Origin: Phycisphaerales bacterium
GTDB lineage: Bacteria; Planctomycetota; Phycisphaerae; Phycisphaerales; UBA1924
Length of the DNA: 64,000 nt
Direction: 5' to 3'
NCBI GenBank assembly: GCA_947459215.1
Contig: CANHCQ010000009.1
Location: 62,001-126,000 of the forward strand
Of the stretch, positions 8,795-17,566 are shown one piece after another. The translations under genes and the position numbers were made by a program. The first letter of the stretch is position 1. The number at the start of each line of letters is the position of its first letter. The notes under the pieces are model-generated. The model saw only the letters and a list, made by a program, of their open reading frames with translations. It did not search any database and was not told the DNA's origin.

Positions 8795-8869
8795 GGCCCC
8801 GTCGTCTAGCCTGGTCTAGGACACATCCCTTTCACGGATGCGACATGGGTTCGAATCCCATCGGGGTCA
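8795..8869 (+). tRNA. tRNA-Glu (anticodon TTC)
   Basis: All four stems can be drawn. Acceptor GGCCCCG (8795-8801) pairs with CGGGGTC (8862-8868) with one G-T wobble. The anticodon stem CATCC/GGATG encloses loop CTTTCAC with anticodon TTC at 8831-8833. The T arm is ATGGG/CCCAT with loop TTCGAAT. The discriminator is A8869 and CCA is not encoded. Confidence 0.95.
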
Positions 8870-8929
8870 CTTCTCTATACGCGGTCTTGTTCGTCGTCCC
8901 CTACCCATCGCTCGGGTAGAGTGCGGCTG

Positions 8930-10768
8930 ATGAACGTTCGCGACCTCCTTCGAGACGGTCTTTCATGCCTCCGCGGCCACCCGGTTGCGGTGGGTGTGGC
9001 ATTACTGCTCGCCGAGGTCGGCGTTGCGTTGCTGCTTGCACCCATCACCGCGTGGAGCGCCCGTTGGTTGGTCGGCCGCAGCGGGAGGCACGCAGTCACC
9101 AACGAGGATCTTCTCGGCTTCGCGTTCTCGGTCCACGGCGTGCTCACGCTGCTGCTCGTGGCGATCTCCTGGATCGTGGGCGGTTCGCTCGTTCGCGCCG
9201 GCGTCATGCTCGCATGCGAGGCTCGGGGCGCTGGTCCCAGCGCCGGTGTGCGGGCCGCGATGCGGGCGCTCTCACGCGTACTTGTGCTTATCGAGTTGGC
9301 GGCGCGGCAGGCTCTCGCGCTCGGGATGATCGTTCTGCCCTGGCTCGGGGCTCTTGCCTTCATCGCGTGGATCACGCTCCGCGGCGTGGATCCGAATTGG
9401 TTGGTCTCTGCACGCCCGCCACGATTCTGGATCGGGGCGGCGTGCGCAACGCCGGTCTTGCTCGCGGCGGCGTGGCTGGGCGTACGCCGCATCCTGATGT
9501 GGTCGATCGCGTTGCCACGGTGTCTGCTGGAGCAACAGTCGCCCGCGCAGGCGATGTCGAGCAGCCGCGAGGCGCTCCGTGACGAATTGCGGCCGATCCT
9601 CCTCGCCCGTCTCGCCTGGTTCCTTGGCGCGTCGATGCTCGGCGTCTGCGTGCTCGCGATCGTTCACGAGGCGGGCGAGGCGATACTGCGGCGTGAGTTC
9701 TCGACGCTGCTGCGCACCGCGCTTGCGGCCGGTGCCGTGCTGGCGGTCAGCGTGGTTGCCGCCGCGGCCGTTTCCGCGCTGCACGCGGCCGGTGACGCTG
9801 CGATCTGTTTCGCCGTTTGGCGTCGGCTGCTCGATCCGGGCCTTGAGGGTCCGAGGCCATCGTCGCCGGTCGAGGCATCCGCGCTCGGGCCAGCCCGTCT
9901 CCGCGTGGCGATCGTCAGTCTCTTGGGCGCGATGGCTCTCTCCGCGACGCTTGTCTCGCTGCAATTGCTCACCGCGGCTCGACGGCCGCTTGCGGTGGAA
10001 CTCTCGGCACACCGCGGCGACGAGCTGCATGCACCGGAGAACACCCTCGCCGCGATCGAGTCGGCAATCGCCGTGGGGGCAGATCGCGTCGAGATCGACG
10101 TCATGCGGACTCGGGACAATCAACTGGTCCTCAGCCACGACACCGACCTGCGACGCCTCGCCCGCGATCCACGCCGCATCCGTGATCTCACCCTCGACGA
10201 GCTGCGTCAGGTCGACGTCGGCACATGGTTCGGACCGCAATTCGCGGGCGAGCGGATGCCCACGCTGCGGGAAGTGCTTGACCGCGCCCGGGGGCGTGTG
10301 GCGCTCAACATCGAGATCAAGGCCGCGGGCGACGAGGATCGGGTCGCCACACTGGTCGCCGCGGCGCTGCGTGATGAGCCGGGCGGTCGTCTTCCCGCGG
10401 CACCCATCATCGTGACGTCGCTCTCGGCGGGCGTTCTCCAATCGTTCCGGCGTGAACTCCCGTCGGTGCCCAGCGGGATGATCGTCTCGGTCGCGGTTGG
10501 CAGCCTCCACCAGATGGATGCCGATCTCTTTTCGCTCGAGGCTCGGCTCGCCACCGACGTGTTCCTGGCATCGGCACGCGCCGCGGGCAAGCCGGTGCAT
10601 GTGTGGGGCGTTCGCGATGTCGATCAGTTCACGCGTTTCGCGCTTCGAGGCGTCGACGGCGTGATCGCCGCTGATGTCCGCCCCTTCCGCCAACGCCTCG
10701 CCGAACTCTCCGAGATGGACGATGCCGAACGCCTGCTTCTCGCGTTTCGTGCTCGGCTTCTGGAATGA
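8930..10768 (+). CDS. Glycerophosphodiester phosphodiesterase with N-terminal membrane domain
   Basis: Predicted to hydrolyse glycerophosphodiesters to glycerol 3-phosphate and an alcohol, here tethered in the membrane. Residues 1-350 form a multi-helix membrane domain like the GDPD membrane-domain family. The catalytic domain begins at H361 (HRGDELHAPENT) and has EIDVMRTRDNQLVLSHDTDL, the general acid/base and metal-binding core, then LNIEIKA and a late VWGVRDVDQF segment. About 612 residues, as for other membrane-fused members. ATG 8930 is preferred over GTG 8921 because MNVRDLL is a typical start, though neither has a strong ribosome binding site. It lies 60 bases after tRNA-Glu and reads toward the RND pump gene. 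Confidence 0.9.
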   Translation: MNVRDLLRDGLSCLRGHPVAVGVALLLAEVGVALLLAPITAWSARWLVGRSGRHAVTNEDLLGFAFSVHGVLTLLLVAISWIVGGSLVRAGVMLACEARGAGPSAGVRAAMRALSRVLVLIELAARQALALGMIVLPWLGALAFIAWITLRGVDPNWLVSARPPRFWIGAACATPVLLAAAWLGVRRILMWSIALPRCLLEQQSPAQAMSSSREALRDELRPILLARLAWFLGASMLGVCVLAIVHEAGEAILRREFSTLLRTALAAGAVLAVSVVAAAAVSALHAAGDAAICFAVWRRLLDPGLEGPRPSSPVEASALGPARLRVAIVSLLGAMALSATLVSLQLLTAARRPLAVELSAHRGDELHAPENTLAAIESAIAVGADRVEIDVMRTRDNQLVLSHDTDLRRLARDPRRIRDLTLDELRQVDVGTWFGPQFAGERMPTLREVLDRARGRVALNIEIKAAGDEDRVATLVAAALRDEPGGRLPAAPIIVTSLSAGVLQSFRRELPSVPSGMIVSVAVGSLHQMDADLFSLEARLATDVFLASARAAGKPVHVWGVRDVDQFTRFALRGVDGVIAADVRPFRQRLAELSEMDDAERLLLAFRARLLE

Positions 10769-10775
10769 CCATTCC

Positions 10776-13700
10776 TCACGCCATCCGAAGGCTCGCGGCT
10801 GGGATCTCGTCGGCGGCGTGCGCCCCCGCCTTGTGTGTCCCCGCGATCAGCGAGTAGATGCACGGCACCACGAACAGCGTGAAGAACGTGCTGATCGCCA
10901 TGCCGGTTACCAGCACGATGCCGATGCTGTTGCGGGCCTCGGCGCCCGCGCCGGTCACCAGAACCAGCGGGAAGTGTCCGAAGACCGTCGCCGCCGAAGT
11001 CATGAGGATCGGCCGGAGACGCGTCGCGGCGGCGTGTTGCACCGCTTCCATCTTGCTCATGCCCGTCGACTGCATGTGGTTGGCGAACTCCACGATCAGG
11101 ATGCCGTTCTTTGCCACAAGTCCAACCAGCGTGATCAGGCCAACCTGCGAATAGATGTTGATCGTGGTGAAATCGAGGCAGGTGAAGATCAGGGCCCCCG
11201 TCAGCGCCAGCGGTACCGAGCCGAGCAGTACGATGAGCGGATCGCGGAAGCTGCTGAACTGAGCCGCGAGAACGAGATAGATCAGGCCGATCGCCAGCCC
11301 CAGCGTGCCTGCGAGCGACGAACCTTCGGTGCGGATCTGGCGGCTTTCACCGGCGTAGTCGATCGCGTACCCCGCGGGCAGGATCCGCTTGGCGGCCTGC
11401 TCCAGAGCGCGAAGGGCTTCTTCCTTGGTGACGCCGTTGGCCACGCCGCCGTAGATCTTGAAGCTGTTGCGCTGCTGGAACCGCGTCAGCGCTCGCGGCG
11501 CCGCGGTGGTCTCGAGCTTGACAAACGACGACACGGACACCAGCCCGCCGTCCGCTGCTCGCACCTTCAGATTGAGAATTGCGTCCGGGGTGCTTCGGGC
11601 GCTGTCCTCGATCTGCGGGATCACCTTGTAGCTGCGCCCGTCGTGGTTGAAACGGTTGGTGTAGCCGCCGCTCAGCAGCACGGCGAGATCGCGACCGACC
11701 GACGCCAGATCGAGCCCCATGTCGGCCACCTTCTCGCGATCGATCACGATCCGCGTCTGCGGCAGGTCGATCTTGAGGTCGGTGTCCGCGTACAAGAACT
11801 TGCCCGAACCGAAGGCCTCGCCGACGAGCTGCATCGCGTAGCCCGCCATCTGCGGAGCCTCCTCGGTGCTCGTGACCATCATTTCGACATCGAACTGGCC
11901 CGCCCCCGGCAGCGGCGGCGGCAGCGCGGGGAACGCCCGTACGCCCGTGACCGCCATCAACTTCGGGAAGACCGCGTCCCGCATCTGTGCGGTCGAGACG
12001 TCGCGATCGCCCCAGTCCTTGGCCTGGATGCCGCCGAAGCCTATGGTCGGCGACATCATGACCTGGAACAGGAACTTGCGGTCGGGCAGTTCCATGAACG
12101 CATGACCGACCTGATCGAAGTACTTGAGCGAGTAGTCGAGCGACGCGTCCGGCGCCGACTGGATGACGGTGAACACAATGCCTTCATCCTCGGTCGGGGC
12201 CAATTCCGAGCGCGAGAACATGTAAAGCGGATATCCCGCCGCCGTGATCAACAGGGCCCCGAGCACCACGGCCCAGCGCATCTTCATCACGAACGCCAAC
12301 GCTCGCTCGTAGATCCCTTTCAGCCCCTCGAACTGGCCGTTCACGAACCGCTGGAAGCGGCCTTCCTTCGCGCCCGTCGGCACCATCCACGCGCTCATGA
12401 TCGGCGACAGCGTCACGGCGACAACGCCCGAGATCACCACCGCCGCCGCCAGAGTGAACGCAAACTCGCGGAACAGCATGCCCGTCAACCCGCCCTGGAA
12501 GCCGATCGGGGCGTACACCGTCGCCAGTGTGATCGTCATCGCGATGATCGGGGCGAACAGCTCCCGTGCCGCGATCACCGCGGCCTGAATCGGACCCTTG
12601 CCCTCGCGCATATGCCGTTCCACGTTCTCCACCACCACGATCGCGTCGTCGACGACGAGCCCGACGGCCAGCACGATCGCCAGAATCGTCAAGAGGTTCA
12701 GCGAGAACCCGAAGAACAGCATCGCAAGGCACGCGCCCACCAGCGACACCGGCATGGCCACCAGCGGCACCATTACCGTGCGGATCGAGCCCATGAACAG
12801 GAAGACCACCACGCCCACGATCGCGACTGTCTCGATCAGCGTCTTGACGATCTCCTTGATCGCGTTCTCCATGTAGTACGTGCCGTCGTACGCCAGCGTC
12901 ATCTTCACGCCCGGCGCCAGCTTGGGCTCGATCTCCTTGAGCTTTGCCTTGAGCGCGTACGCGACCTCGAGCTCGTTCGCCGAGGGCAGGGGCCAGACAC
13001 TGAACCAGATCGCCGGCTCGAGGTTGAACCCGGCGCGGCCGTTGGCTTCCTCGCTGCCCAATTCCACCCGCGCCACGTCCACCAAACGCACGATCGTGCC
13101 ATCACGCTCGCGGACGATGAGCTGCTTGAACTCGTCGGCGGTGCGAAGATCGGTATCGGTCATCAGGTCGACCTGCACGTCCTTGCCCTTGGTGCGGCCC
13201 ACCGTCGCGAGGAAGTTGTTGCGCACCAAAGCCTGCTGCACATCGCCGGGCGTCACGTCGAGCGCGTCGAGCTTGCTCGAATCCAGCCATATCCGCATCG
13301 CCAACGGCAGCGGCCCTTCCAGGCCCACGCGCTGCACACCCGGGATCGACTGCAACTCAGGCTGCAGCTCGCGCGACATGTAGTCGTTCAGCTGCGGCAG
13401 GGCCATCGACGTCGATGTCATGCTGATGTAAAACGTCGCGTACGGCTTGTCGGTCCGCTGGATCTCGATCGACGGCGATTCCACGCCCGCAGGCAGCTCG
13501 CTGCGAACCTGATTCAGGCGCGCCGAGATCTCCGCAAGCGCCGCGTTGCTTGGGTGATTGAGCCGCAGACGCACCGTCACGGTGCTGATGCCCGCGGTGC
13601 TGGTCGACTCGATGTAGTCGATGCCGTCGATCGCTGACACGGCCTTCTCGATCGGCGTGGTCACGAACCCGCGGATGGTCTCGGCGCTGGCGCCGATGTA

Positions 13701-13853
13701 CGCGGTGTTGATGATGATCGCGCTCGATTCCAGCCGTGGGTACTGACGCACCGGCAACGAGGAGATTGAACGCCAGCCCAGGCCGAGGATGATCAGGTTG
13801 ATCACGATCGCGACGACGGGCTTCTTGATGAAGATGTCAGTCAGGAAGTTCAT
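10776..13853 (-). CDS. RND efflux pump permease (AcrB/MexF-type)
   Basis: Inner-membrane proton-driven exporter of drugs or other hydrophobic compounds, forming a trimer with an adaptor and an outer-membrane channel. The 1025 residues match the family length. It starts MNFLTDIFIKKPVVAI, the usual first helix, and has the VVDDAIVVVENVERHM segment of helix 4 with the proton-relay Asp pair and two repeated halves of six helices with periplasmic porter loops. ATG 13853 has GAGG six bases upstream. The adaptor gene lies directly upstream, 63 bases away, so the two form an operon. No TolC-like channel gene follows, so one must be supplied from elsewhere. Probably controlled by the divergent MarR protein. 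Confidence 0.95.
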   Translation of the reverse strand: MNFLTDIFIKKPVVAIVINLIILGLGWRSISSLPVRQYPRLESSAIIINTAYIGASAETIRGFVTTPIEKAVSAIDGIDYIESTSTAGISTVTVRLRLNHPSNAALAEISARLNQVRSELPAGVESPSIEIQRTDKPYATFYISMTSTSMALPQLNDYMSRELQPELQSIPGVQRVGLEGPLPLAMRIWLDSSKLDALDVTPGDVQQALVRNNFLATVGRTKGKDVQVDLMTDTDLRTADEFKQLIVRERDGTIVRLVDVARVELGSEEANGRAGFNLEPAIWFSVWPLPSANELEVAYALKAKLKEIEPKLAPGVKMTLAYDGTYYMENAIKEIVKTLIETVAIVGVVVFLFMGSIRTVMVPLVAMPVSLVGACLAMLFFGFSLNLLTILAIVLAVGLVVDDAIVVVENVERHMREGKGPIQAAVIAARELFAPIIAMTITLATVYAPIGFQGGLTGMLFREFAFTLAAAVVISGVVAVTLSPIMSAWMVPTGAKEGRFQRFVNGQFEGLKGIYERALAFVMKMRWAVVLGALLITAAGYPLYMFSRSELAPTEDEGIVFTVIQSAPDASLDYSLKYFDQVGHAFMELPDRKFLFQVMMSPTIGFGGIQAKDWGDRDVSTAQMRDAVFPKLMAVTGVRAFPALPPPLPGAGQFDVEMMVTSTEEAPQMAGYAMQLVGEAFGSGKFLYADTDLKIDLPQTRIVIDREKVADMGLDLASVGRDLAVLLSGGYTNRFNHDGRSYKVIPQIEDSARSTPDAILNLKVRAADGGLVSVSSFVKLETTAAPRALTRFQQRNSFKIYGGVANGVTKEEALRALEQAAKRILPAGYAIDYAGESRQIRTEGSSLAGTLGLAIGLIYLVLAAQFSSFRDPLIVLLGSVPLALTGALIFTCLDFTTINIYSQVGLITLVGLVAKNGILIVEFANHMQSTGMSKMEAVQHAAATRLRPILMTSAATVFGHFPLVLVTGAGAEARNSIGIVLVTGMAISTFFTLFVVPCIYSLIAGTHKAGAHAADEIPAASLRMA

Positions 13854-13859
13854 GGAGAC

Positions 13860-13955
13860 CTCAAATGGCAAATCTCAAATGGCAAATGGAAAAGACAGTT
13901 GCGGGTACGTCAGGTCCTATTTGCTATCTGGCCCTTTGCTACTTGCCATTTCCGC
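13860..13955. repeat. Quasi-periodic inverted element at the pump/adaptor junction
   Basis: Two perfect copies of CTCAAATGGCAAAT (13860-13873, 13874-13887) on the left. On the right, 13919-13955 contains related words in the opposite orientation (TTGCTA, TTGCCATTT). The left copies overlap the ribosome binding site of the pump gene; the right arm encodes the last dozen residues and the stop of the adaptor. Confidence 0.6.
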
Positions 13956-15233
13956 CCCGGGCGGCGGCCCCTCCATCACCATCGCGCCCTCGTACAGCTT
14001 GAACGCCCCGTCCGCGGCGATCATCTCGCCTTCCTTCAGGCCGTCCAACACGATGATCGAATCACCCAGGTTCGCGCCCAGCGTCACCTTCCGCATCGTC
14101 GCCGTCATCGGCGGCGGACCCTGCTGCGCACCCTGCGGCGGGGAGTCCGGCGAAGGTGGGGGAGGCGGGGGCATCTTGCTCATATCCATCGGCGACAGCA
14201 CGAACACGTGATCCCCGAACGACGCACGCCGCACCGCCGTCGCCGGCACCACGATGTACGGCTTGGCCGCCGCGGTCGGCACCTCGACGTCGATGAACAT
14301 GCCGGGCTTGAGCTTGTACCCCGGGTTGGGCACGCTCGACCGCACCCGCACATTGCGCGTCACCGGGTTCACCGTCGCGTCGACCGACACCACCGTGATC
14401 TTCGCCTCATCCGTCCCCAGCATCTCTGACTTCGCCGTGACGACCATGCCGGGCGTGACCCGCGCCGCCTGTTCCTGCGGCACGGCGAAATCAAGATAGA
14501 TGTCGTCCGTCAGTTCCGTCAGGCTCACGATCGTCGTGCCCTCGGCGAGATACTGACCCGGGTGCACCGTCCGCATGCCCGCGCGAGCCTTGAAGGGCGC
14601 CTTCAGCGTCTTCTTCGCGATCACGGTCTCGATCTGGGAGACCCGTGCCGCCGACTGGTCGCGCTCAGCCTTGGACCTGGCCAGCGATGAGTTCGCCCGA
14701 TCCAGCGCTGCGTTCGCACGCTCCACCTCGCTCTTGGCCTTGTCGAGATCGCTCTGCGACACCGAACTCGCGGTCACCGCGCTCTCATAACGCTTCAGCG
14801 TCGTCTTGGCCAAGTCCAGCGTTGATTGCGCGATCTTGATCTCGGCCTGCGAGACCTCGATATTCGATTCGGCCAGCCGCAGCGCCGCTTGCGCCGCCGC
14901 CAGATCGGCCTTTTCTGTCTCGGTGGTCAGATTCACCAGCACCTGCCCGGCCTCGACGGTCGCGCCGGAATCAAAGCCAACGCTGCTCACTACGCCAACG
15001 ACCTCATTGGCCAGGGCGATGTTCCGCACTGCGACCACTGTGCCCACCAGACGCGAGCGCGGCTGCCACGGGACGCTCTTGACCACCGTGGTGCTCACAA
15101 ACTGCGGCGGGACCATTCCCGCCATCGGGTTGGGCGCGTGGATCTGCTTGTACTTCCACGCGGCCACCGCGCCGCCGACAACCACAAGCCCGGCGAGCGT
15201 GGCAACGCCCGCGATGAATGGTGCTTTGTTCAT
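13917..15233 (-). CDS. RND efflux adaptor (membrane fusion protein)
   Basis: Periplasmic adaptor of the HlyD/AcrA class, linking the RND permease to an outer-membrane channel. The 438-residue product has an N-terminal anchor helix (FIAGVATLAGLVVVGGAVAA), a lipoyl half-motif (ANEVVGVVSSVGFDSGATVEAGQVL), a long alpha hairpin rich in Ala/Glu/Lys (about residues 105-190), the second lipoyl half (LKAPFKARAG), a beta barrel and a membrane-proximal domain. A PPPPPPSPDSPPQG stretch near residue 365 is an unusual Pro-rich insertion. The stop and last residues lie in a repeat element. First gene of the pump operon; promoter at 15344-15373. Confidence 0.93.
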   Translation of the reverse strand: MNKAPFIAGVATLAGLVVVGGAVAAWKYKQIHAPNPMAGMVPPQFVSTTVVKSVPWQPRSRLVGTVVAVRNIALANEVVGVVSSVGFDSGATVEAGQVLVNLTTETEKADLAAAQAALRLAESNIEVSQAEIKIAQSTLDLAKTTLKRYESAVTASSVSQSDLDKAKSEVERANAALDRANSSLARSKAERDQSAARVSQIETVIAKKTLKAPFKARAGMRTVHPGQYLAEGTTIVSLTELTDDIYLDFAVPQEQAARVTPGMVVTAKSEMLGTDEAKITVVSVDATVNPVTRNVRVRSSVPNPGYKLKPGMFIDVEVPTAAAKPYIVVPATAVRRASFGDHVFVLSPMDMSKMPPPPPPSPDSPPQGAQQGPPPMTATMRKVTLGANLGDSIIVLDGLKEGEMIAADGAFKLYEGAMVMEGPPPGAEMASSKGPDSK

Positions 15234-15343
15234 GTGTTTGGTATCCGAATTCCGGGCCGCCGTGCAGGCCTTGAGCCCGCACCCGCCCGACGCTTTCCCG
15301 TGTTCCGTGCCTTCCCCGGCCGCGGATATGGATGCCTCCGAAA

Positions 15344-15388
15344 ATCATAGGATTCAATAGTTGAAGTGGTCAAGTGTTCTGGTATGAT
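15344..15388. promoter_or_regulatory. Overlapping divergent promoters and MarR-type operator
   Basis: Leftward promoter for the pump operon: TTGACC (15373-15368), 18-base spacer, TATGAT (15349-15344). Rightward promoter for the regulator: TTGAAG (15361-15366), 16-base spacer, TATGAT (15383-15388). A palindrome TTCAA-TAG-TTGAA (15353-15365) lies between the leftward elements and overlaps the rightward -35, and TTGA-N5-TCAA (15361-15373) overlaps both -35 boxes. One bound repressor could close both promoters. Confidence 0.65.
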
Positions 15389-15394
15389 GACTTC

Positions 15395-15889
15395 GTGGCC
15401 TGTCGAATCACCAAACCCAAGGACCCCGCCGCCGCCGCCCGTGCCGAGGTGGTCGAGCTGTTGTTCGTCTATGTGGATCGCTTGAAGCAGCACTTCGACG
15501 ACCTCGCCGAGGTCCACGGCCTCACCAGCGTGCAAGCCAAGGTCATCATGTCGCTCGACGACCCCGAACCGATGCGAAGTGTCGCTGAGTGCCTGGGTTG
15601 CGACCCGTCCAACATCACCGGCGTGATCGACCGCCTCCAGGAGCGCGGCCTGGTTACCCGCGTGGAAGACCCCAACGACCGCCGGGTGAAACGCATCACC
15701 GCCACCACCGGCGGCCGCAAACTGCGCGAGGCCTTCGAGACCGATCTCTTCCGCAATGTTCCCGGCATGAAGACGCTCACCAACGCGCAAATCAGTGACC
15801 TCCGCGATGCGCTCGCGAGCCTCGCCCGCCCCGAGCCGAAGGCGAGCGACCGCCCCGAGCCGCGGGCTTCAGCCCGCGCGGCTCGGTGA
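15395..15889 (+). CDS. MarR family transcriptional regulator
   Basis: Winged-helix repressor, probably dimeric and relieved by small phenolic or toxic ligands, as typical of MarR proteins. The winged helix is visible as MRSVAECLGCDPSNITGVID, then RLQERGLVTR and the wing EDPNDRRVKRITAT, followed by a C-terminal dimerisation helix and an Ala/Arg/Pro-rich tail. GTG 15395 lies six bases after a -10 box, so the message may be leaderless; an in-frame GTG at 15374 would give seven more residues but falls inside the promoter. It is divergent from the RND pump operon and shares its control region, so it most likely represses both. Confidence 0.88.
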   Translation: MACRITKPKDPAAAARAEVVELLFVYVDRLKQHFDDLAEVHGLTSVQAKVIMSLDDPEPMRSVAECLGCDPSNITGVIDRLQERGLVTRVEDPNDRRVKRITATTGGRKLREAFETDLFRNVPGMKTLTNAQISDLRDALASLARPEPKASDRPEPRASARAAR

Positions 15890-15893
15890 AGAG

Positions 15894-16135
15894 TCACCGC
15901 AGAGGCGCAGAGACACAGAGAAGAGAAGCAAAGAGCAGAATCAAGTGCCAAGGCACCCCGCGTCGCGCACACATTGCGAGCGACCGACGCCAACTCCGGC
16001 CAGCTCTTTTCCGATTGCCGTTCCTTGCAGATCGCTCTCCGCTTTCCGCTTCTCGATCTCAGATTTCAGATTTCAGATTCTCTGCCCATCCCACCCCTCC
16101 GATCTCCTCTCTGTGCCTCTGCGCCTCTGTGGTGA
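15894..16135. repeat. Inverted element with GCAGAG-type arms
   Basis: Left arm 15894-15925 (begins TCACCGCAGAGGCGCAGAGA) and right arm 16104-16135 are complementary at most positions. The 178-base centre is unrelated to any gene but contains three copies of CAGATTT (about 16056-16078). It fills the gap between the MarR gene and the symporter gene. Confidence 0.75.
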
Positions 16136-16183
16136 ACTCCCCGCCTCCGAGCGTGTCATCGCGTCTTTCTGTACGCTGAGCCC

Positions 16184-17566
16184 ATGCAGCAACCCGGCCT
16201 CGCCCTGCACTGGAAAGTCCTTATCGCCCTCGTCCTGGGCGTCGTCATCGGCTCGGTCGCCCACGAATGGTGGACGCCCGACGTCTGGAAGTCCCTCGGC
16301 GTCGCCGACCCCGCCGCGTTCCGCGCCTTCAAGCCGAGCGACGCCAATGCCGAAGCGGGCCTCGCCGCCATGGCCGTCCGCTTCCTCGCCGACGCCAACG
16401 AGTTCCTCGGCAAGCTCTTCCTTCAGTCTCTCCGCTTCATCGCCGTCCCCGTTGTTCTCTTCTGCCTCATCATCGCCGTCGCGGGAGTGGGGGACCTCCG
16501 CAAGATCGGACGCATCGGCGTTCGCACGCTGCTTTGCTTCGGCCTCACGCTCGTCGTCGCCGTCGCCATTGCGGTCGTCCTCGGCAAGTTCGTCGCCCCC
16601 GGCACCTACGTCAGCCCGGATGCCCGTGCCCACATCCTCGCGCAGTACGCGGGCGAAGCCGGCCAGCGCGTCGCCAGCGCCCACACGCTGAAAGACTCCG
16701 GTGTCTGGGCCTTCCTGCTCAACATCATCCCCACCAACCCCTTCAACGCCATCGCAAACGCCCAGATGATGCAGGTCGTCGCCTCCGCCTTCCTCCTGGG
16801 CGTCGGCCTCACCCTCATCCCCAACGATAAGTCCCGCGGCGTCATCGCCTTCGCCGAGGGGATCACCGAAGCCATCATGGAGCTCGTGCGGCTCATCATG
16901 CTCGCCGCACCGATCGCTGTCTTCTGCCTCGTCACCCAGTTCGTTGCCACCGTCGGCCTCGGTGCCCTCAAGAGCGTCCTCGCCTACGCCTTCTGCGTCG
17001 TCGGCGGCCTCGCCATCGTCCTGCTCATCGAATACCCGCTGCTCATGTGGCTCCTCACGCCCAAGGGCAACAAGATGACCCCCGGCCGCTTCTTCCGCGG
17101 CATGGCCCCCGCCATGACCCTCGCTTTCAGCAGCAGCTCCTCCTCAGCCACCCTCCCCGTCACCATCCACTGCGCCAAAGACCGCCTGGGCGTCCCCGCC
17201 GACATCGTCAACTTCGTCTGCCCCATGGGCACGACGCTCAACATGGACGGCACCGCCCTCTACCAGGTCGTCAGCGTCCTCTTCCTCGCCCAGCTCTACG
17301 GTATCGAGCTCACCCTCGCCCAGCACATCACCGTCGGCATCATGTCCGCCGTCGTCGCCGTCGGCACCCCCGGCCTCCCCGGTGCCAGCGTCATCATGAT
17401 GGCCATCGTCCTCGAATCCGTCGGCGTCCCCACCGAGGGCGTCGCGATCATCCTCGCCGTCGATCGCGTCCTCGACATGAGCCGCACCATCGTCAATGTC
17501 TCCGGCGACGCCGTCGCGTGCGTCGTGGTCGCAGGCAACGACATGAAAACGCCAACAACTGCCTAA
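16184..17566 (+). CDS. Dicarboxylate/amino acid:cation symporter
   Basis: Membrane carrier of the DAACS (SLC1/GltP/DctA) family, taking up acidic amino acids or C4-dicarboxylates with Na+ or H+. The 460 residues carry the hallmark elements: a Ser-rich re-entrant loop SSSSSATLPVTI, the helix-7 motif NMDGTA, the second loop TPGLPGAS, and helix 8 DRVLDMSRTIVNVSGD with the substrate-binding Arg and Asp. An insertion of about 30 residues after the first helix (residues 25-60) is longer than in E. coli GltP. It starts at ATG 16184, 48 bases after the right arm of a repeat element, and appears monocistronic. Confidence 0.92.
   Translation: MQQPGLALHWKVLIALVLGVVIGSVAHEWWTPDVWKSLGVADPAAFRAFKPSDANAEAGLAAMAVRFLADANEFLGKLFLQSLRFIAVPVVLFCLIIAVAGVGDLRKIGRIGVRTLLCFGLTLVVAVAIAVVLGKFVAPGTYVSPDARAHILAQYAGEAGQRVASAHTLKDSGVWAFLLNIIPTNPFNAIANAQMMQVVASAFLLGVGLTLIPNDKSRGVIAFAEGITEAIMELVRLIMLAAPIAVFCLVTQFVATVGLGALKSVLAYAFCVVGGLAIVLLIEYPLLMWLLTPKGNKMTPGRFFRGMAPAMTLAFSSSSSSATLPVTIHCAKDRLGVPADIVNFVCPMGTTLNMDGTALYQVVSVLFLAQLYGIELTLAQHITVGIMSAVVAVGTPGLPGASVIMMAIVLESVGVPTEGVAIILAVDRVLDMSRTIVNVSGDAVACVVVAGNDMKTPTTA

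Noticed and set aside
10674..13637. A 987-codon frame on the plus strand opposite the RND pump
   Set aside because: Antisense shadow in GC-rich DNA; Arg/His/Gln-rich with no domain, and the minus strand gene is a full RND permease.
15374..15394. GTG 15374 as the MarR start
   Set aside because: It falls directly after the operator and before the -10 box of the likely promoter, so it would not be transcribed from that promoter; kept as an alternative only.
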